Shown here: positions 1 through 7,673 of the stretch, one piece after another
Numbering within the stretch: position 1 is the first letter of the stretch
Layout: every line of letters starts with the position of its first letter
Source of the DNA: UBA2279 sp041595875
Lineage (GTDB): Bacteria; Actinomycetota; Coriobacteriia; Anaerosomatales; Anaerosomataceae
Length of the DNA: 16,353 nt
NCBI GenBank assembly: GCA_041595875.1
Contig: JBFHJN010000056.1
Span: forward strand, 1-16,353
Direction of reading: 5' to 3'
Notes under the pieces: generated by a model
Seen by the model: the letters and a program-made list of their open reading frames with translations, nothing else
The model's database searches: none
What the model was told of the DNA's origin: nothing
Program-made: the position numbers and the translations under genes

Positions 1-306
1 ATGGGCATGGCAGATGAGCACGGTTATCTGGTGAGCAAGGCAACCATGCGCTGGCAGCGGTCGAGGTGGGGGAGCTGTTCTGCCAAGGGGACGATCAGCC
101 TCAACACGCAGCTGCTCTTCTTGCCCGCCCCTGTGATGCGCTACGTGCTGCTTCACGAGCTGTGCCATACGGCCCGGATGGATCACTCGGCGGCCTTCTG
201 GGCGCTTGTGGCATCGCATGAGCCGGGCTACCGCGAGCACAAGGTCGAGTTGCGGGAAGGCTGGAGCAAGGTGCCCGCCTGGCTGCAGGTCGACGAGGCT
301 TACTGA
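1..306 (+). CDS. YgjP-like (DUF45/M48-type) metallopeptidase, 3' fragment
   Basis: This is the C-terminal 101 residues of a YgjP/WLM-type zinc metallopeptidase domain. Seen: RWGSCS at residues 22-27, a GTISLN segment at 30-35, and the zinc site HELCH at 52-56 with a third likely ligand at His62 (MDHSAAFW). The two HExxH histidines bind zinc and Glu53 would be the catalytic base. Family members are usually about 230 residues, so more than 100 N-terminal residues should lie upstream of the window; the ATG at base 1 is probably internal. The gene ends with TGA. The cellular substrate of this family is unclear. Family assignment is firm because of the RWGSCS plus HELCH plus NH/DH-SAAFW order; the function beyond proteolysis is unknown. 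Confidence 0.85.
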   Translation: MGMADEHGYLVSKATMRWQRSRWGSCSAKGTISLNTQLLFLPAPVMRYVLLHELCHTARMDHSAAFWALVASHEPGYREHKVELREGWSKVPAWLQVDEAY

Positions 307-332
307 CTATCGCCATCGTATGCCGATTCGCT

Positions 333-464
333 TACACTATTTCTTGGGTCGAGCAACGGCCCAAGGATTCGCGGCGTGACACCCCGGGTCTATATGGCAA
401 GCGTCTGAAAGCAGACGCGTCGGGAATGTCAGGTCGCTCTGTTTTTGCCCCGAGGGGCGAGAGG
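333..464 (+). promoter_or_regulatory. Candidate promoter -10 and hairpin-rich 5' leader of the cold shock gene
   Basis: The 168-nt gap before the cold shock gene holds a -10-like TACACT at 333-338 with no convincing -35. Three inverted repeats follow: CTTGGGTC (343-350) with GGCCCAAG (358-365), one G-U pair; GCGTCTG (401-407) with CAGACGC (412-418), perfect with an AAAG loop; and GCCC (447-450) with GGGC (455-458), which sits just before the ribosome binding site GAGAGG (459-464). Long structured leaders are known to control cspA-type mRNAs by temperature. That this one does so is an inference from layout only. Confidence 0.4.
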
Positions 465-474
465 ATGGATTTAG

Positions 475-678
475 ATGGCACAGGGTACCGTCAAGTGGTT
501 CAACCCGGACAAGGGCTACGGCTTCATCGCTCGCGAGGATGGCGACGACGTGTTCGTCCACTTCTCCGAGATCCAGGGTGAGGGCTTCAAGACCCTCGAT
601 GAGAATCAGGCTGTGGAGTTCGAAGTGACGACGGGCCAGAACGGCAAGCCGCAGGCGAGCAACGTCCGCAAGCTCTAG
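475..678 (+). CDS. Cold shock protein, CspA family
   Basis: The product is a 67-residue single cold-shock domain (OB-fold), the standard length of the family. It opens with GTVKWFNPDKGYGFI, which holds RNP1 (KGYGFI), and then has RNP2 (VFVHF) with the usual aromatic residues for stacking on single-stranded RNA or DNA. It should act as an RNA chaperone in the cytoplasm, melting mRNA structure at low temperature or serving generally in growth. The start is the ATG at 475 after GAGAGG at 459-464. The gene stands alone, with its own structured leader upstream and a strong terminator 30 nt downstream. Family identity is certain; whether expression is cold-induced cannot be read from the protein. 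Confidence 0.97.
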   Translation: MAQGTVKWFNPDKGYGFIAREDGDDVFVHFSEIQGEGFKTLDENQAVEFEVTTGQNGKPQASNVRKL

Positions 679-709
679 TCGCTGAGCCGAACAAAATAGC
701 ATGCAGTGG

Positions 710-739
710 AAGGGCGGTCCCAGCGGGGCCGCCCTTCTT
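710..739 (+). terminator. Rho-independent terminator of the cold shock gene
   Basis: AAGGGCGGTCCC (710-721) pairs with GGGGCCGCCCTT (725-736) across an AGC loop, giving a 12-bp stem with one G-U pair. The run after it is only weakly T-rich (CTTAT). It lies about 30 nt after the csp stop codon and before the next gene, as expected for a terminator. Confidence 0.8.
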
Positions 740-749
740 ATGCGGTGAG

Positions 750-776
750 GTGACCTGCGGCATCATCGGGTATCAT
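750..776 (+). promoter_or_regulatory. Possible promoter for the ABC transporter pair
   Basis: A good -10 hexamer TATCAT lies at 771-776, about 32 nt before the permease start codon. The best -35-like match, GTGACC at 750-755, is only 15 nt upstream, so the pairing is weak. Location between the csp terminator and the permease is the main support. Confidence 0.3.
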
Positions 777-808
777 CGAGCAGATGTTGTATCGCCGAGG
801 GGGTAGCC

Positions 809-1963
809 GTGCTCGCACTGAGCGAGATAGTCCACAGCAAACTCAAGTTCGCGTTGATCGCGCTTGCGATCGGACTTGTCGTCGCTCTCACGATGACCCT
901 CTCGGCTATGTCCGAAGGGCTTGTGACGGGCATGACCGGCGCAAAGGGCAACCTCGACGCTGACGCGCTCGTCTTCCAGGGTGACACCTACCTCAACTTC
1001 GAGCGCAGCTTGCTGACCACCGAGGATGTGGAGCAGATCCGTTCTGCCGAGGGGGTCGCCCAGGCGTACGGTGTGGGCCACGTCTATATCTCGGTGGATG
1101 CGCCCGAGGAGTCGTTCGACACGCACGCGTTCGGTCTGACCGGCGACTTCGAGCAGCTCCCGGTCGTCGAAGGTGTGGGCGGCATGCCCCAAGACGGCGA
1201 GACGATCGTCGACGAGACGGTGCGCTCCGAAGGCGTCGAGGTGGGAGACACGGTCACGCTGACCCCCATCGGGCGGGAGCTCACGGTCATCGCCTTCACC
1301 GAGAGCCGCCGCTACGTGATGGCGCCGGTCTTCTACGTGAACATGAACACCTACGAGGACCTGAGGGCGGCGTCCATGTTCGGCGTGATGGCCGAGACGA
1401 GCGATGCCGAGCTGCCGTCTGCCACCCACGTGACCGACGCCGTGGAAGGCAATGTATCGGTCGCCGCGGTCAAGCTGGACGAGGGGACCACGGTCGAGGA
1501 ACTGGCCGCCGCATTGGACGACGACTTCGACGTGGTCACACCCGACGAAGCGGCCCTGGCGGGCAACGGCATGCCGGTCATGGTGCTGGCGGTGAACGGC
1601 ATCCAGGTGGTGTCATTTGTCATAGGTGCACTGGTCATCGGCGTGTTCTTCTACATAACGACGCTGCACAAGACGGGTCAGATCGCCGCGATCAAGGCAC
1701 TGGGCGCATCCAACGCGTTCGTGTACAGGCAGTTGCTGGCGCAGATACTGTTGCTCGTGACCGCGGGAGCTCTTCTAGGTACGGGGCTTGCGCTTGGCGC
1801 GGGTGCATCGATGCCGCCGGCGATGGCGTTCGATCCGCGCCCGGATCGCTGGAGTGTGACTCTGGCGCTCGTCTATCTGATGGCGTTCGTGGGGAGTCTG
1901 TTCTCGCTGCGCAGCATCTTGAAGATCGACCCGGCCACCGCCCTCGACCACGCAGAGCATTAG
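809..1963 (+). CDS. ABC transporter permease, FtsX/MacB type
   Basis: This 384-residue membrane protein has the MacB/LolC/FtsX layout. One N-terminal membrane helix (about residues 12-33) is followed by a large extracytoplasmic domain (about 35-255), then three C-terminal helices (about 262-285, 307-330 and 345-366). Between the second and third helices is the typical coupling segment with KALGAS (about 294-299), and the protein ends with the family's IDPATAL motif. It should pair as a dimer with the ATPase encoded next and drive mechanotransmission, export or lipoprotein handling; the substrate is unknown. GTG at 809 follows GAGGGGG at 797-803. No membrane-fusion (MacA-like) gene is adjacent. 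DevC-type exporters are a close alternative name. Confidence 0.9.
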   Translation: MLALSEIVHSKLKFALIALAIGLVVALTMTLSAMSEGLVTGMTGAKGNLDADALVFQGDTYLNFERSLLTTEDVEQIRSAEGVAQAYGVGHVYISVDAPEESFDTHAFGLTGDFEQLPVVEGVGGMPQDGETIVDETVRSEGVEVGDTVTLTPIGRELTVIAFTESRRYVMAPVFYVNMNTYEDLRAASMFGVMAETSDAELPSATHVTDAVEGNVSVAAVKLDEGTTVEELAAALDDDFDVVTPDEAALAGNGMPVMVLAVNGIQVVSFVIGALVIGVFFYITTLHKTGQIAAIKALGASNAFVYRQLLAQILLLVTAGALLGTGLALGAGASMPPAMAFDPRPDRWSVTLALVYLMAFVGSLFSLRSILKIDPATALDHAEH

Positions 1964-1974
1964 GAGGCATGACT

Positions 1975-2643
1975 ATGAGCCTTCTTGAGGTCAGCGATGT
2001 GAGCAAGACCTACGGCTCGGGCCGCGGTGTTGTCACCGCGCTGGAGGACGTCACGTTCAGTGTGGAGACCGGCTCCATGCTCGCTATCCTGGGGCCCTCC
2101 GGCTCCGGGAAGACCACGCTGCTCTCTATCGTCGCGGGTCTTCTGCAGCCCACATCAGGTCGGATCGTCATCGACGGGCAGCCCATCCACCTGAGGTCGC
2201 AGCGCGAGGCCGCACTGTATCGGCGTGACAAGATAGGCATCGTGTTCCAGGACTACCATCTGATTCCGTACCTCAGCGCCGTGGAGAACCTGCTTCTGAT
2301 GCCAAGGCTCGCGGGTCGTGCCACGCGTGCCCATCGCGAGAAGGCCCTGGGGTTGCTTGAGGAGTTCGGCATCGGGGAGCGGGCCAAGCATGCTCCCTGG
2401 GAGCTTTCGGGCGGGGAGCGTCAGCGAGTGGCGATCGCCCGTGCGTTGATGAACGACCCGGAGATCATGCTCGTGGACGAACCCACAGCGAACCTGGACA
2501 CCGAGCGGGGGACGCAGGTCGTGGCGATGCTGGGCGAACACGTCCGGGGCAGGGACATGACGTGTCTCATGGTCACCCATGATGTGCGGATGGCCGAGGG
2601 TGCCGATCGCGTTCTGCGCCTCGTGGACGGACGTGTCGTCTGA
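1975..2643 (+). CDS. ABC transporter ATP-binding protein, MacB/LolD type
   Basis: This is a complete ABC ATPase of about 222 residues. Walker A is GPSGSGKTT (about residue 40), the Q-loop lies in IVFQDYHL, the signature is LSGGERQR, Walker B is IMLVDEPTANLD and the H-loop is VTHD. The sequence is of the MacB/LolD/FtsE group, which pairs with FtsX-type permeases such as the one encoded immediately upstream. The two genes are separated by only a few nucleotides and are surely co-transcribed. The ribosome binding site GGAGG at 1963-1967 overlaps the permease stop codon. It sits 7 nt before ATG 1975 but only 1 nt before ATG 1969, so 1975 is preferred; starting at 1969 would add two residues. The transported substrate cannot be read from the sequence. 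Confidence 0.93.
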   Translation: MSLLEVSDVSKTYGSGRGVVTALEDVTFSVETGSMLAILGPSGSGKTTLLSIVAGLLQPTSGRIVIDGQPIHLRSQREAALYRRDKIGIVFQDYHLIPYLSAVENLLLMPRLAGRATRAHREKALGLLEEFGIGERAKHAPWELSGGERQRVAIARALMNDPEIMLVDEPTANLDTERGTQVVAMLGEHVRGRDMTCLMVTHDVRMAEGADRVLRLVDGRVV

Positions 2644-2775
2644 GGTTGTGCTGGCTTTTTTCGCCATTGGCATGCATACTGCTCCAGGTAGTCCGGTTCC
2701 ATACCTAAGACTCGGTTGTCCTGTGCCTTGCAGAATGCAGCGCGCTTCACGGATCAGCTGCGTCTGCAATCTTGA

Positions 2776-2791
2776 GCGCCAATGGTGGCGC
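2776..2791 (+). other. Small hairpin in the leader of the RNA helicase gene
   Basis: The 164-nt gap at 2644-2807 contains a -10-like CATACT at 2675-2680 without a clear -35, and one clean inverted repeat, GCGCCA (2776-2781) with TGGCGC (2786-2791). The repeat ends 8 nt before the AGGAGA ribosome binding site at 2799-2804. It may shape translation of the helicase mRNA. No terminator for the ABC genes was seen in this gap. Confidence 0.3.
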
Positions 2792-2807
2792 CCAGTACAG
2801 GAGACTC

Positions 2808-4043
2808 ATGACTTTTCAATCGCTCGACCTTGAACCACGCCTGCTCAAAGGCGTGGATGCTTTGGGTTACACATCACCTACTCCCATCCAACGGGAAGCT
2901 ATTCCTCACATCATCCAGGGCCGTGACGTTGTCGGTTGCGCGCAGACCGGTACCGGCAAGACCGCCGCGTTCGTGCTGCCCACGCTGCACCGCATCAAGC
3001 CCCGCGGGGGTCTGAAGGCCCTCATCGTCACTCCCACGCGTGAACTGGCACTCCAGATCGGCGAGGTCGCCCGTGACGCTGCACGATTCACCGGTCATCG
3101 CTTCGTGGTCATCCACGGCGGCGTCGGCTACGAGCCGCAGCTCCAGAAGATCCGTCGTGGCGTCGACATGGTCGTCGCTACCCCCGGCCGTCTTCTCGAC
3201 ATCCACAACCGTGGCGTGCTCGATCTCTCCGGCGTCGAGGTGTTCGTCCTCGATGAGGCCGACCGCATGCTCGACATGGGCTTTTTGCCTGACGTCCGCA
3301 AGATCATCGGCCTGCTGCCCGAGAAGCGTCAGAATCTTCTCTTCTCGGCGACCATGTCCAGCGACGTCTTGCGTGTGGTGCAGTCCACGCTTCACGAGCC
3401 TGTGCGCGTGGAGACCGCTCCTACCGCTACTCCGGTTGAGAAGATCCACCAGGCCATCTACCCCGTGAACCAGATGCAGAAGTCCGACCTGCTCGTGGCG
3501 TTGCTCAAGCACGATCATCTTGAGCGCGTCTTGGTGTTCACTCGGACCAAGCACCGTGCTGACAGGGTGCATCGCACCTTGGAGCGCAACGGCATCCGTG
3601 CCGCTGCTATCCATGGCGACCGCAGCCAGGCACAGCGTCAGCGCGCGCTCGACAGCTTCAAGGCCGGCAAGACGCGGGTGCTTGTGGCGACCGACGTCGT
3701 GGCCCGGGGCATCGACGTGGACGAGATCACGCATGTCATCAACTTCGACATGCCCAACAGCCCTGATGATTACGTACACCGCATCGGTCGCACGGCCCGC
3801 GCCGGCGCTTCCGGTAGCGCACTGAGCTTCCTTGCCTACGAAGAGAACGCGCAGCTGCAAGACGTCGAGCGGAAGATCGGCATGACGATCGTATGCGAAG
3901 ACCTCGAAGGCTTCGAGTACAAAGACCGCATCGTGCCCGCAGCCGACCGACCGGTCCCAAGCAAGAACCGTGCGGTCTTCTCCAGCGGTGTCATGGGCCG
4001 TCGCGGTCGCTCCGGCGGTCGCGGCAGGGCGGGTCGCCGATAA
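2808..4043 (+). CDS. DEAD-box ATP-dependent RNA helicase (RhlE/CshA-like)
   Basis: This 411-residue protein has the full set of DEAD-box motifs. The Q motif has Gln28 in the PTPIQ segment, motif I is AQTGTGKT (45-52), Ia is PTRELA (76-81), II is DEAD (149-152) and III is SAT (180-182). The C-terminal RecA domain has ARGID and HRIGRTARAG. It unwinds short RNA duplexes with ATP and probably helps in ribosome assembly or mRNA decay. A short Arg/Gly-rich tail (GRRGRSGGRGRAGRR) ends the protein, a common RNA-binding feature. ATG 2808 is chosen because AGGAGA (2799-2804) lies just before it; an in-frame TTG at 2772 would add 12 residues that do not resemble the family. typA follows after 69 nt and may share the transcript. 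RhlE, CshA and DeaD-lite paralogs cannot be told apart safely here. Confidence 0.95.
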   Translation: MTFQSLDLEPRLLKGVDALGYTSPTPIQREAIPHIIQGRDVVGCAQTGTGKTAAFVLPTLHRIKPRGGLKALIVTPTRELALQIGEVARDAARFTGHRFVVIHGGVGYEPQLQKIRRGVDMVVATPGRLLDIHNRGVLDLSGVEVFVLDEADRMLDMGFLPDVRKIIGLLPEKRQNLLFSATMSSDVLRVVQSTLHEPVRVETAPTATPVEKIHQAIYPVNQMQKSDLLVALLKHDHLERVLVFTRTKHRADRVHRTLERNGIRAAAIHGDRSQAQRQRALDSFKAGKTRVLVATDVVARGIDVDEITHVINFDMPNSPDDYVHRIGRTARAGASGSALSFLAYEENAQLQDVERKIGMTIVCEDLEGFEYKDRIVPAADRPVPSKNRAVFSSGVMGRRGRSGGRGRAGRR

Positions 4044-4112
4044 CATCGGCCCCGCGCCTGCGCTTGTCCCCTGGCATCACCCTGAATACACGACCTCGAC
4101 CTTCGGAGCATC

Positions 4113-5921
4113 ATGCGTCAGAACGACATCCGTAACATCGCGATCATCGCGCACGTTGACCACGGTAAGACCACGCTCGTCGACCGCCTCCTCCAGGAGA
4201 CCCATGTCTTCCGAGAGAACCAGCAGGTGGCCGAGCGCGTCCTGGACTCCAATGACCAGGAGCGCGAGCGTGGTATCACCATCCTGGCGAAGAACATCTC
4301 CATCAGGTATGGCGACACCAAGATCAACGTCATCGACACGCCGGGCCACGCTGACTTCGGTGGCGAGGTCGAGCGCGTCCTCAAGATGGCCGATGGTGCG
4401 CTTCTGATCGTTGATGCGTTCGAAGGTCCCATGCCCCAGACACGGTTCGTGCTGAAGAAGGCGCTCGAGAACGGCCTCAAGCCGTTCGTCGTCGTCAACA
4501 AGATCGACCGTCCGGGCGCACGTCCGCACGAGGTCATCGACTCGGTGTTCGACCTCATGGTGGAGCTTGGCGCCAACGACTCCCAGCTTGATTTCCCCGT
4601 GATCTACGCCAGTGCGATGAACGGCTACGCACGGTACGAGCCCGAGGACGACAACGCTGACATGAAGCCGCTCCTCGACGCGATCATCAAGCACATACCC
4701 GCGCCTGACTGCGACCCCAACGGGCCGGTGGCCATGCAGGTGTGCACCATCGACTACTCATCGTTCGTTGGCCGCATCGGCATCGGGCGTATCTTCTCGG
4801 GCACTATCACCAACGGCGAGCGCATCCTGGTCATCAAGAACGACGGGACCCGCTACCAGGCCAACGTGAAGGGTCTGTTCACGTTCGAGGGAATGGGCCG
4901 CGTCGAGGCTGAAGCCGCCCACGCCGGTGACATCTGTGCTGTGGTCGGCATCGACGATGCCGACATCGGTGACATGTTCACCTGCCGTACGGATCCCGTG
5001 CAGCTTGACCCCATCCACGTGGAAGAGCCCACGATGTCTGTCGTCTTCGCTCCGTCCACCAGCCCGCTTGTGGGCCAGGAGGGCAAGATCGTCGGCGGCC
5101 GCCAGATCAAAGAGCGCTTGTTCCGCGAAGCCGAGTCCAACATCTCGATGCGCATCGTCGAGACCGAGGACAAGGGCGGTATGGAAGTCTCAGGTCGTGG
5201 CGTGCTGCATCTCTCGGTGCTCATGGAGACCATGCGCCGGGAAGGCTACGAGTTCCAGGTGGGTCGTCCGCAGGTCATCCTCAAGAAGGAGAACGGCAAG
5301 ACCTTCGAGCCGATCGAGCAGGCCGTCGTCGACGTCCCCAGCGAGCATGCCGGCAAGGTGATCGAGATCTTCGGCAGCCGCAGCGGTGAGATGACCGACA
5401 TGGTGCAGCGTGATGACATGGTGCACCTTGAGTTCAAGATACCTTCGCGAGGGGTGATGGGGCTGCGCACGCGCATCCTCAACGCCACTCGCGGCGAGGG
5501 AACGCTCTTCCATCACTTCTCGGAATACGGTCCGTACAAAGGCGACCTTGGCGGTCGGATCAACGGCTCGCTTATCGCCATGTCGACGGACAGGTCCGTG
5601 GCCTACGGCCTGGACGCGCTTCAGACGCGCGGCACGCTCTTCGTGGGCCCCGGCGTCATGTGCTACGAAGGCATGATCGTGGGCGAGCACGCCAAGGACA
5701 ACGACCTCGTGGTCAACGTCTCAAAGGCCAAGCAGCTCACCAACATGCGCGCGGCGTCTGCCGATAAGGGCATCCAGCTTGCACCGCCCACGACGTTCAC
5801 GCTTGAAGAGGCGCTTGAGTATATCGAGGACGATGAGCTTGTGGAGATCACGCCCGAGAGCATCCGCCTGCGTAAGCGTTTCCTCACCGAGAACGAGCGC
5901 AAGAAGAACCGCAGAAGCTGA
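4113..5921 (+). CDS. typA: Translational GTPase TypA/BipA
   Basis: The 602-residue product matches the usual family length of about 600-615. GTPase motifs are intact: P-loop AHVDHGKTT (13-21), switch I with RERGITI (51-57), DTPGH (75-79) and NKID (129-132). The EF-G-like domains that follow include the TypA-typical GRGVLHL and RGVMGLR segments and a lysine/arginine-rich C terminus. TypA binds the ribosome at the same site as EF-G and helps 50S assembly and growth in cold or stress. The start is ATG 4113 with GGAG at 4105-4108. The gene lies 69 nt after the DEAD-box helicase, another ribosome-assembly type factor. It ends only 15 nt from the convergent tautomerase gene, with no obvious terminator between them. 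Confidence 0.98.
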   Translation: MRQNDIRNIAIIAHVDHGKTTLVDRLLQETHVFRENQQVAERVLDSNDQERERGITILAKNISIRYGDTKINVIDTPGHADFGGEVERVLKMADGALLIVDAFEGPMPQTRFVLKKALENGLKPFVVVNKIDRPGARPHEVIDSVFDLMVELGANDSQLDFPVIYASAMNGYARYEPEDDNADMKPLLDAIIKHIPAPDCDPNGPVAMQVCTIDYSSFVGRIGIGRIFSGTITNGERILVIKNDGTRYQANVKGLFTFEGMGRVEAEAAHAGDICAVVGIDDADIGDMFTCRTDPVQLDPIHVEEPTMSVVFAPSTSPLVGQEGKIVGGRQIKERLFREAESNISMRIVETEDKGGMEVSGRGVLHLSVLMETMRREGYEFQVGRPQVILKKENGKTFEPIEQAVVDVPSEHAGKVIEIFGSRSGEMTDMVQRDDMVHLEFKIPSRGVMGLRTRILNATRGEGTLFHHFSEYGPYKGDLGGRINGSLIAMSTDRSVAYGLDALQTRGTLFVGPGVMCYEGMIVGEHAKDNDLVVNVSKAKQLTNMRAASADKGIQLAPPTTFTLEEALEYIEDDELVEITPESIRLRKRFLTENERKKNRRS

Positions 5922-5936
5922 CGTCTGTGGCGAACC

Positions 5937-6302
5937 TCAGTGTGTCTCGGCTTCACCCGGGAGCACGCTGAGATCGGTGGCAGACGCGTCGTGGAAGAAG
6001 ATCGTCACCTCGGAAGGCTCGATCCCGGGGTTCTCGGCGTAGATGTCACGTAGCGACGAGATGAACGCGGACTTGAGCGCAGGCGTGCGCCCCTCATAGA
6101 GCAGCACCTCAACGGCCGTGAAGCGGTCGGTGCGGCATGTGGGGACATCCACGCATTCCGGCGAAGCCTCGAAGACCCGTATGTTGACCCGGCTGTCCGG
6201 AACGCCAAGCGCGCTCGTCACAGCGAGCCGTGCACCCGCGAGTAGAGCGCGCTTATAGGCTTCGGGCTTTGGCCCGGTGATATCGATGCGTACCAGCGGC
6301 AT
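5937..6302 (-). CDS. Tautomerase superfamily protein (4-OT/YusQ-like)
   Basis: The product is 121 residues and starts MPLVRIDI, placing a proline at position 2 that becomes the catalytic N-terminal base of the tautomerase superfamily once Met is removed. The pattern of a beta strand, a helix rich in Ala/Arg (RALLAGARLAVTSALGV) and a second strand (VNIRVFEA), then a partly repeated beta-alpha unit, fits the longer YusQ/Tautomerase_2-type members rather than the 62-residue 4-oxalocrotonate tautomerases. Substrate is unknown. ATG 6302 is preceded on its strand by AAGGAGG with 5 nt spacing, a strong site. It follows the membrane protein gene by 16 nt and is probably the last gene of the MerR-led transcript. 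Confidence 0.8.
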   Translation of the reverse strand: MPLVRIDITGPKPEAYKRALLAGARLAVTSALGVPDSRVNIRVFEASPECVDVPTCRTDRFTAVEVLLYEGRTPALKSAFISSLRDIYAENPGIEPSEVTIFFHDASATDLSVLPGEAETH

Positions 6303-6318
6303 TGCGTCCTCCTTGACG

Positions 6319-6747
6319 TCAGCGTCCCATCCAGGTCTTCAGATTCCCGAAGACGACGGTTCCTAGCGTGCACATAAGAGCGGCGATCCATGGCGTAGCC
6401 GCGGTTCCCGCATTCCCGGCGATGACGGTCGGGAGCGTGATAGCCATGGCAGCAGCCAGAAACGAGCCTCCGAACGCGAGCGTCAGCGAGAAGCGCTGCG
6501 CCCGACGGCGAGCCGCAAACCAGGCACCCAGTGGCGCGCCCACGATCAGACCGAGTAGCGCCCCGAACAGCGTCAGTTCGATGTTCTCAAGGCGTTCCGG
6601 GCCCAATACCATCACGAGGAGCGCCGGCCCCGCCAGCGCGAACACGACCATCAGCACTGCGCCGGAGAGCGCGCCTGCTATCGCTTCGATCGAGAGATCA
6701 AGGACGGCGGGCCCGGGAGGGCTCTCAGCGGACACGTTCTTGGGCAT
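6319..6747 (-). CDS. Small integral membrane protein, four predicted helices, unknown function
   Basis: I do not recognise this 142-residue protein. Four hydrophobic segments are visible at about residues 24-48, 57-78, 87-109 and 119-134. A glycine-rich second helix is followed by the positive loop AARRRAQR (78-85), which should be cytoplasmic. No catalytic motif is seen. ATG 6747 is preferred because AGAGG precedes it by 6 nt on its strand; an ATG at 6768 in the same frame lacks a ribosome binding site. It lies 42 nt after the TipA-like regulator and 16 nt before the tautomerase on the same strand, so all three probably form one operon. A role in drug or stress response is possible but only by association. 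Confidence 0.7.
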   Translation of the reverse strand: MPKNVSAESPPGPAVLDLSIEAIAGALSGAVLMVVFALAGPALLVMVLGPERLENIELTLFGALLGLIVGAPLGAWFAARRRAQRFSLTLAFGGSFLAAAMAITLPTVIAGNAGTAATPWIAALMCTLGTVVFGNLKTWMGR

Positions 6748-6789
6748 GGCGTTCCTCTCGCGATTCATCCGATGCGCAAAGCATACAGC

Positions 6790-7542
6790 CTATCGCTGTG
6801 CGTTCGCGATAATCGCGTCGTGCCAGTAGAGCGCCATTCCTTCGTGGATCTTCTCGTAGGTCGCTGTGAAGCGGGGATCGGCGATGTACATCTCGGCGAG
6901 GTTCACATGCATCTCATGCGAGCACGGGTAGAACCACGTGTCGATCTGCAGCCGGGCCTGCTCGGCGATGTCCATCGCGCGCGGGTCCGTGGCAGGAACG
7001 CCGGCATCCATCAGCGCGGCGGCATCCGTGTTGATCTGGTCGCTCTCGGCCTTGAAGCGCACCCAGTCTTCTTTGGAGTAGCGAGCACTGCGTCGGGCCG
7101 ACTCCTGATAGGCGTCGGTCTCGCCCCAGCGCTCTTCGGCTTCCTTCTCGTGCTCTGAGGGGTCGAAGTCGCCAAAGACCTCGAACATCTCTTCTTTGCT
7201 CATCGTTATGCCTTTCTGTGCGCCATCGATCGCTTTGTCGATGGCTTCGATCATATGGGTCAGGTGCTCGGCCTTCTCGGCCAACAGGCGTCGCTGTGAA
7301 ACGAGCGCCTCGAAGCGGTCGAACTCCGGGTCGTCTATGACCTCGCGTATGTCCTCAAGCGAGAACCCGAGCTCCCTGTAGAACAGGACCTGCTGCAATG
7401 TGGCGAGGTCGTCGTCCGTGTAGAGCCGGTATCCCGCATCCGAGCGTTCCGAGGGGGAGAGCAGGCCAAGCCGGTCGTAGTGATGCAGCGCGCGAACGCT
7501 GATCCCTGCAAGTGCGGCCACATCGCCTACGGTCATTCCCAT
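6790..7542 (-). CDS. MerR-family regulator with TipAS ligand-binding domain (TipAL-like)
   Basis: The 250-residue protein starts with a MerR winged helix-turn-helix (about residues 3-70), including the diagnostic RALHHYDRLGLLSP (17-30) and GYRLY. A coiled-coil dimerisation helix (about 80-110) follows, then a C-terminal domain (about 115-248) like TipAS of Streptomyces TipAL and of albicidin-binding AlbA. Recognisable parts are the repeated W and Y residues and the HEMHVNLAEMYIADPRF stretch. Such domains bind large peptide antibiotics, and the MerR part then twists a long-spacer promoter into an active form. ATG 7542 follows AGGAGGTGATC. Its own promoter region holds a matching operator (7571-7591), so autoregulation is likely. 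The ligand here is unknown, and the two genes downstream may be its targets. Confidence 0.93.
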   Translation of the reverse strand: MGMTVGDVAALAGISVRALHHYDRLGLLSPSERSDAGYRLYTDDDLATLQQVLFYRELGFSLEDIREVIDDPEFDRFEALVSQRRLLAEKAEHLTHMIEAIDKAIDGAQKGITMSKEEMFEVFGDFDPSEHEKEAEERWGETDAYQESARRSARYSKEDWVRFKAESDQINTDAAALMDAGVPATDPRAMDIAEQARLQIDTWFYPCSHEMHVNLAEMYIADPRFTATYEKIHEGMALYWHDAIIANAQR

Positions 7543-7563
7543 TCCCGATCACCTCCTGGGCGC

Positions 7564-7594
7564 ACTCTAAACCCTAACGTAACGTCAGGGTCAA
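7564..7594 (-). promoter_or_regulatory. MerR-type promoter with 19-bp spacer and operator dyad
   Basis: Read on the minus strand, a -35 TTGACC (7594-7589) and a -10 TAGAGT (7569-7564) are separated by exactly 19 bp, the lengthened spacer typical of MerR-activated promoters. Between and partly over them is a 21-bp dyad (7591-7571): arm ACCCTGACGT, a central T, then arm ACGTTAGGGT, with one mismatch between arms. The ACGT-N-ACGT core resembles what I remember of the Streptomyces tipA operator. It lies 22 nt upstream of the TipAL-like start codon, between it and the divergent LOG gene. Confidence 0.8.
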
Positions 7595-7673
7595 GTCTCT
7601 TTGCGAGAAGGGCTGCTTTCTTGTGACCGACAAGCTGCTAGGATTGGCTCATCCCTTATCGCAGGAGGAGCAC

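Noticed and set aside
2874..4046. Long minus-strand open frame opposite the DEAD-box helicase gene
   Set aside because: It mirrors the codon pattern of a clear helicase gene in GC-rich DNA and has no recognisable domain or ribosome binding site.
7623..7673. GTG 7623 as the start of the LOG gene
   Set aside because: There is no ribosome binding site before it, while AGGAGG lies 5 nt before ATG 7674.
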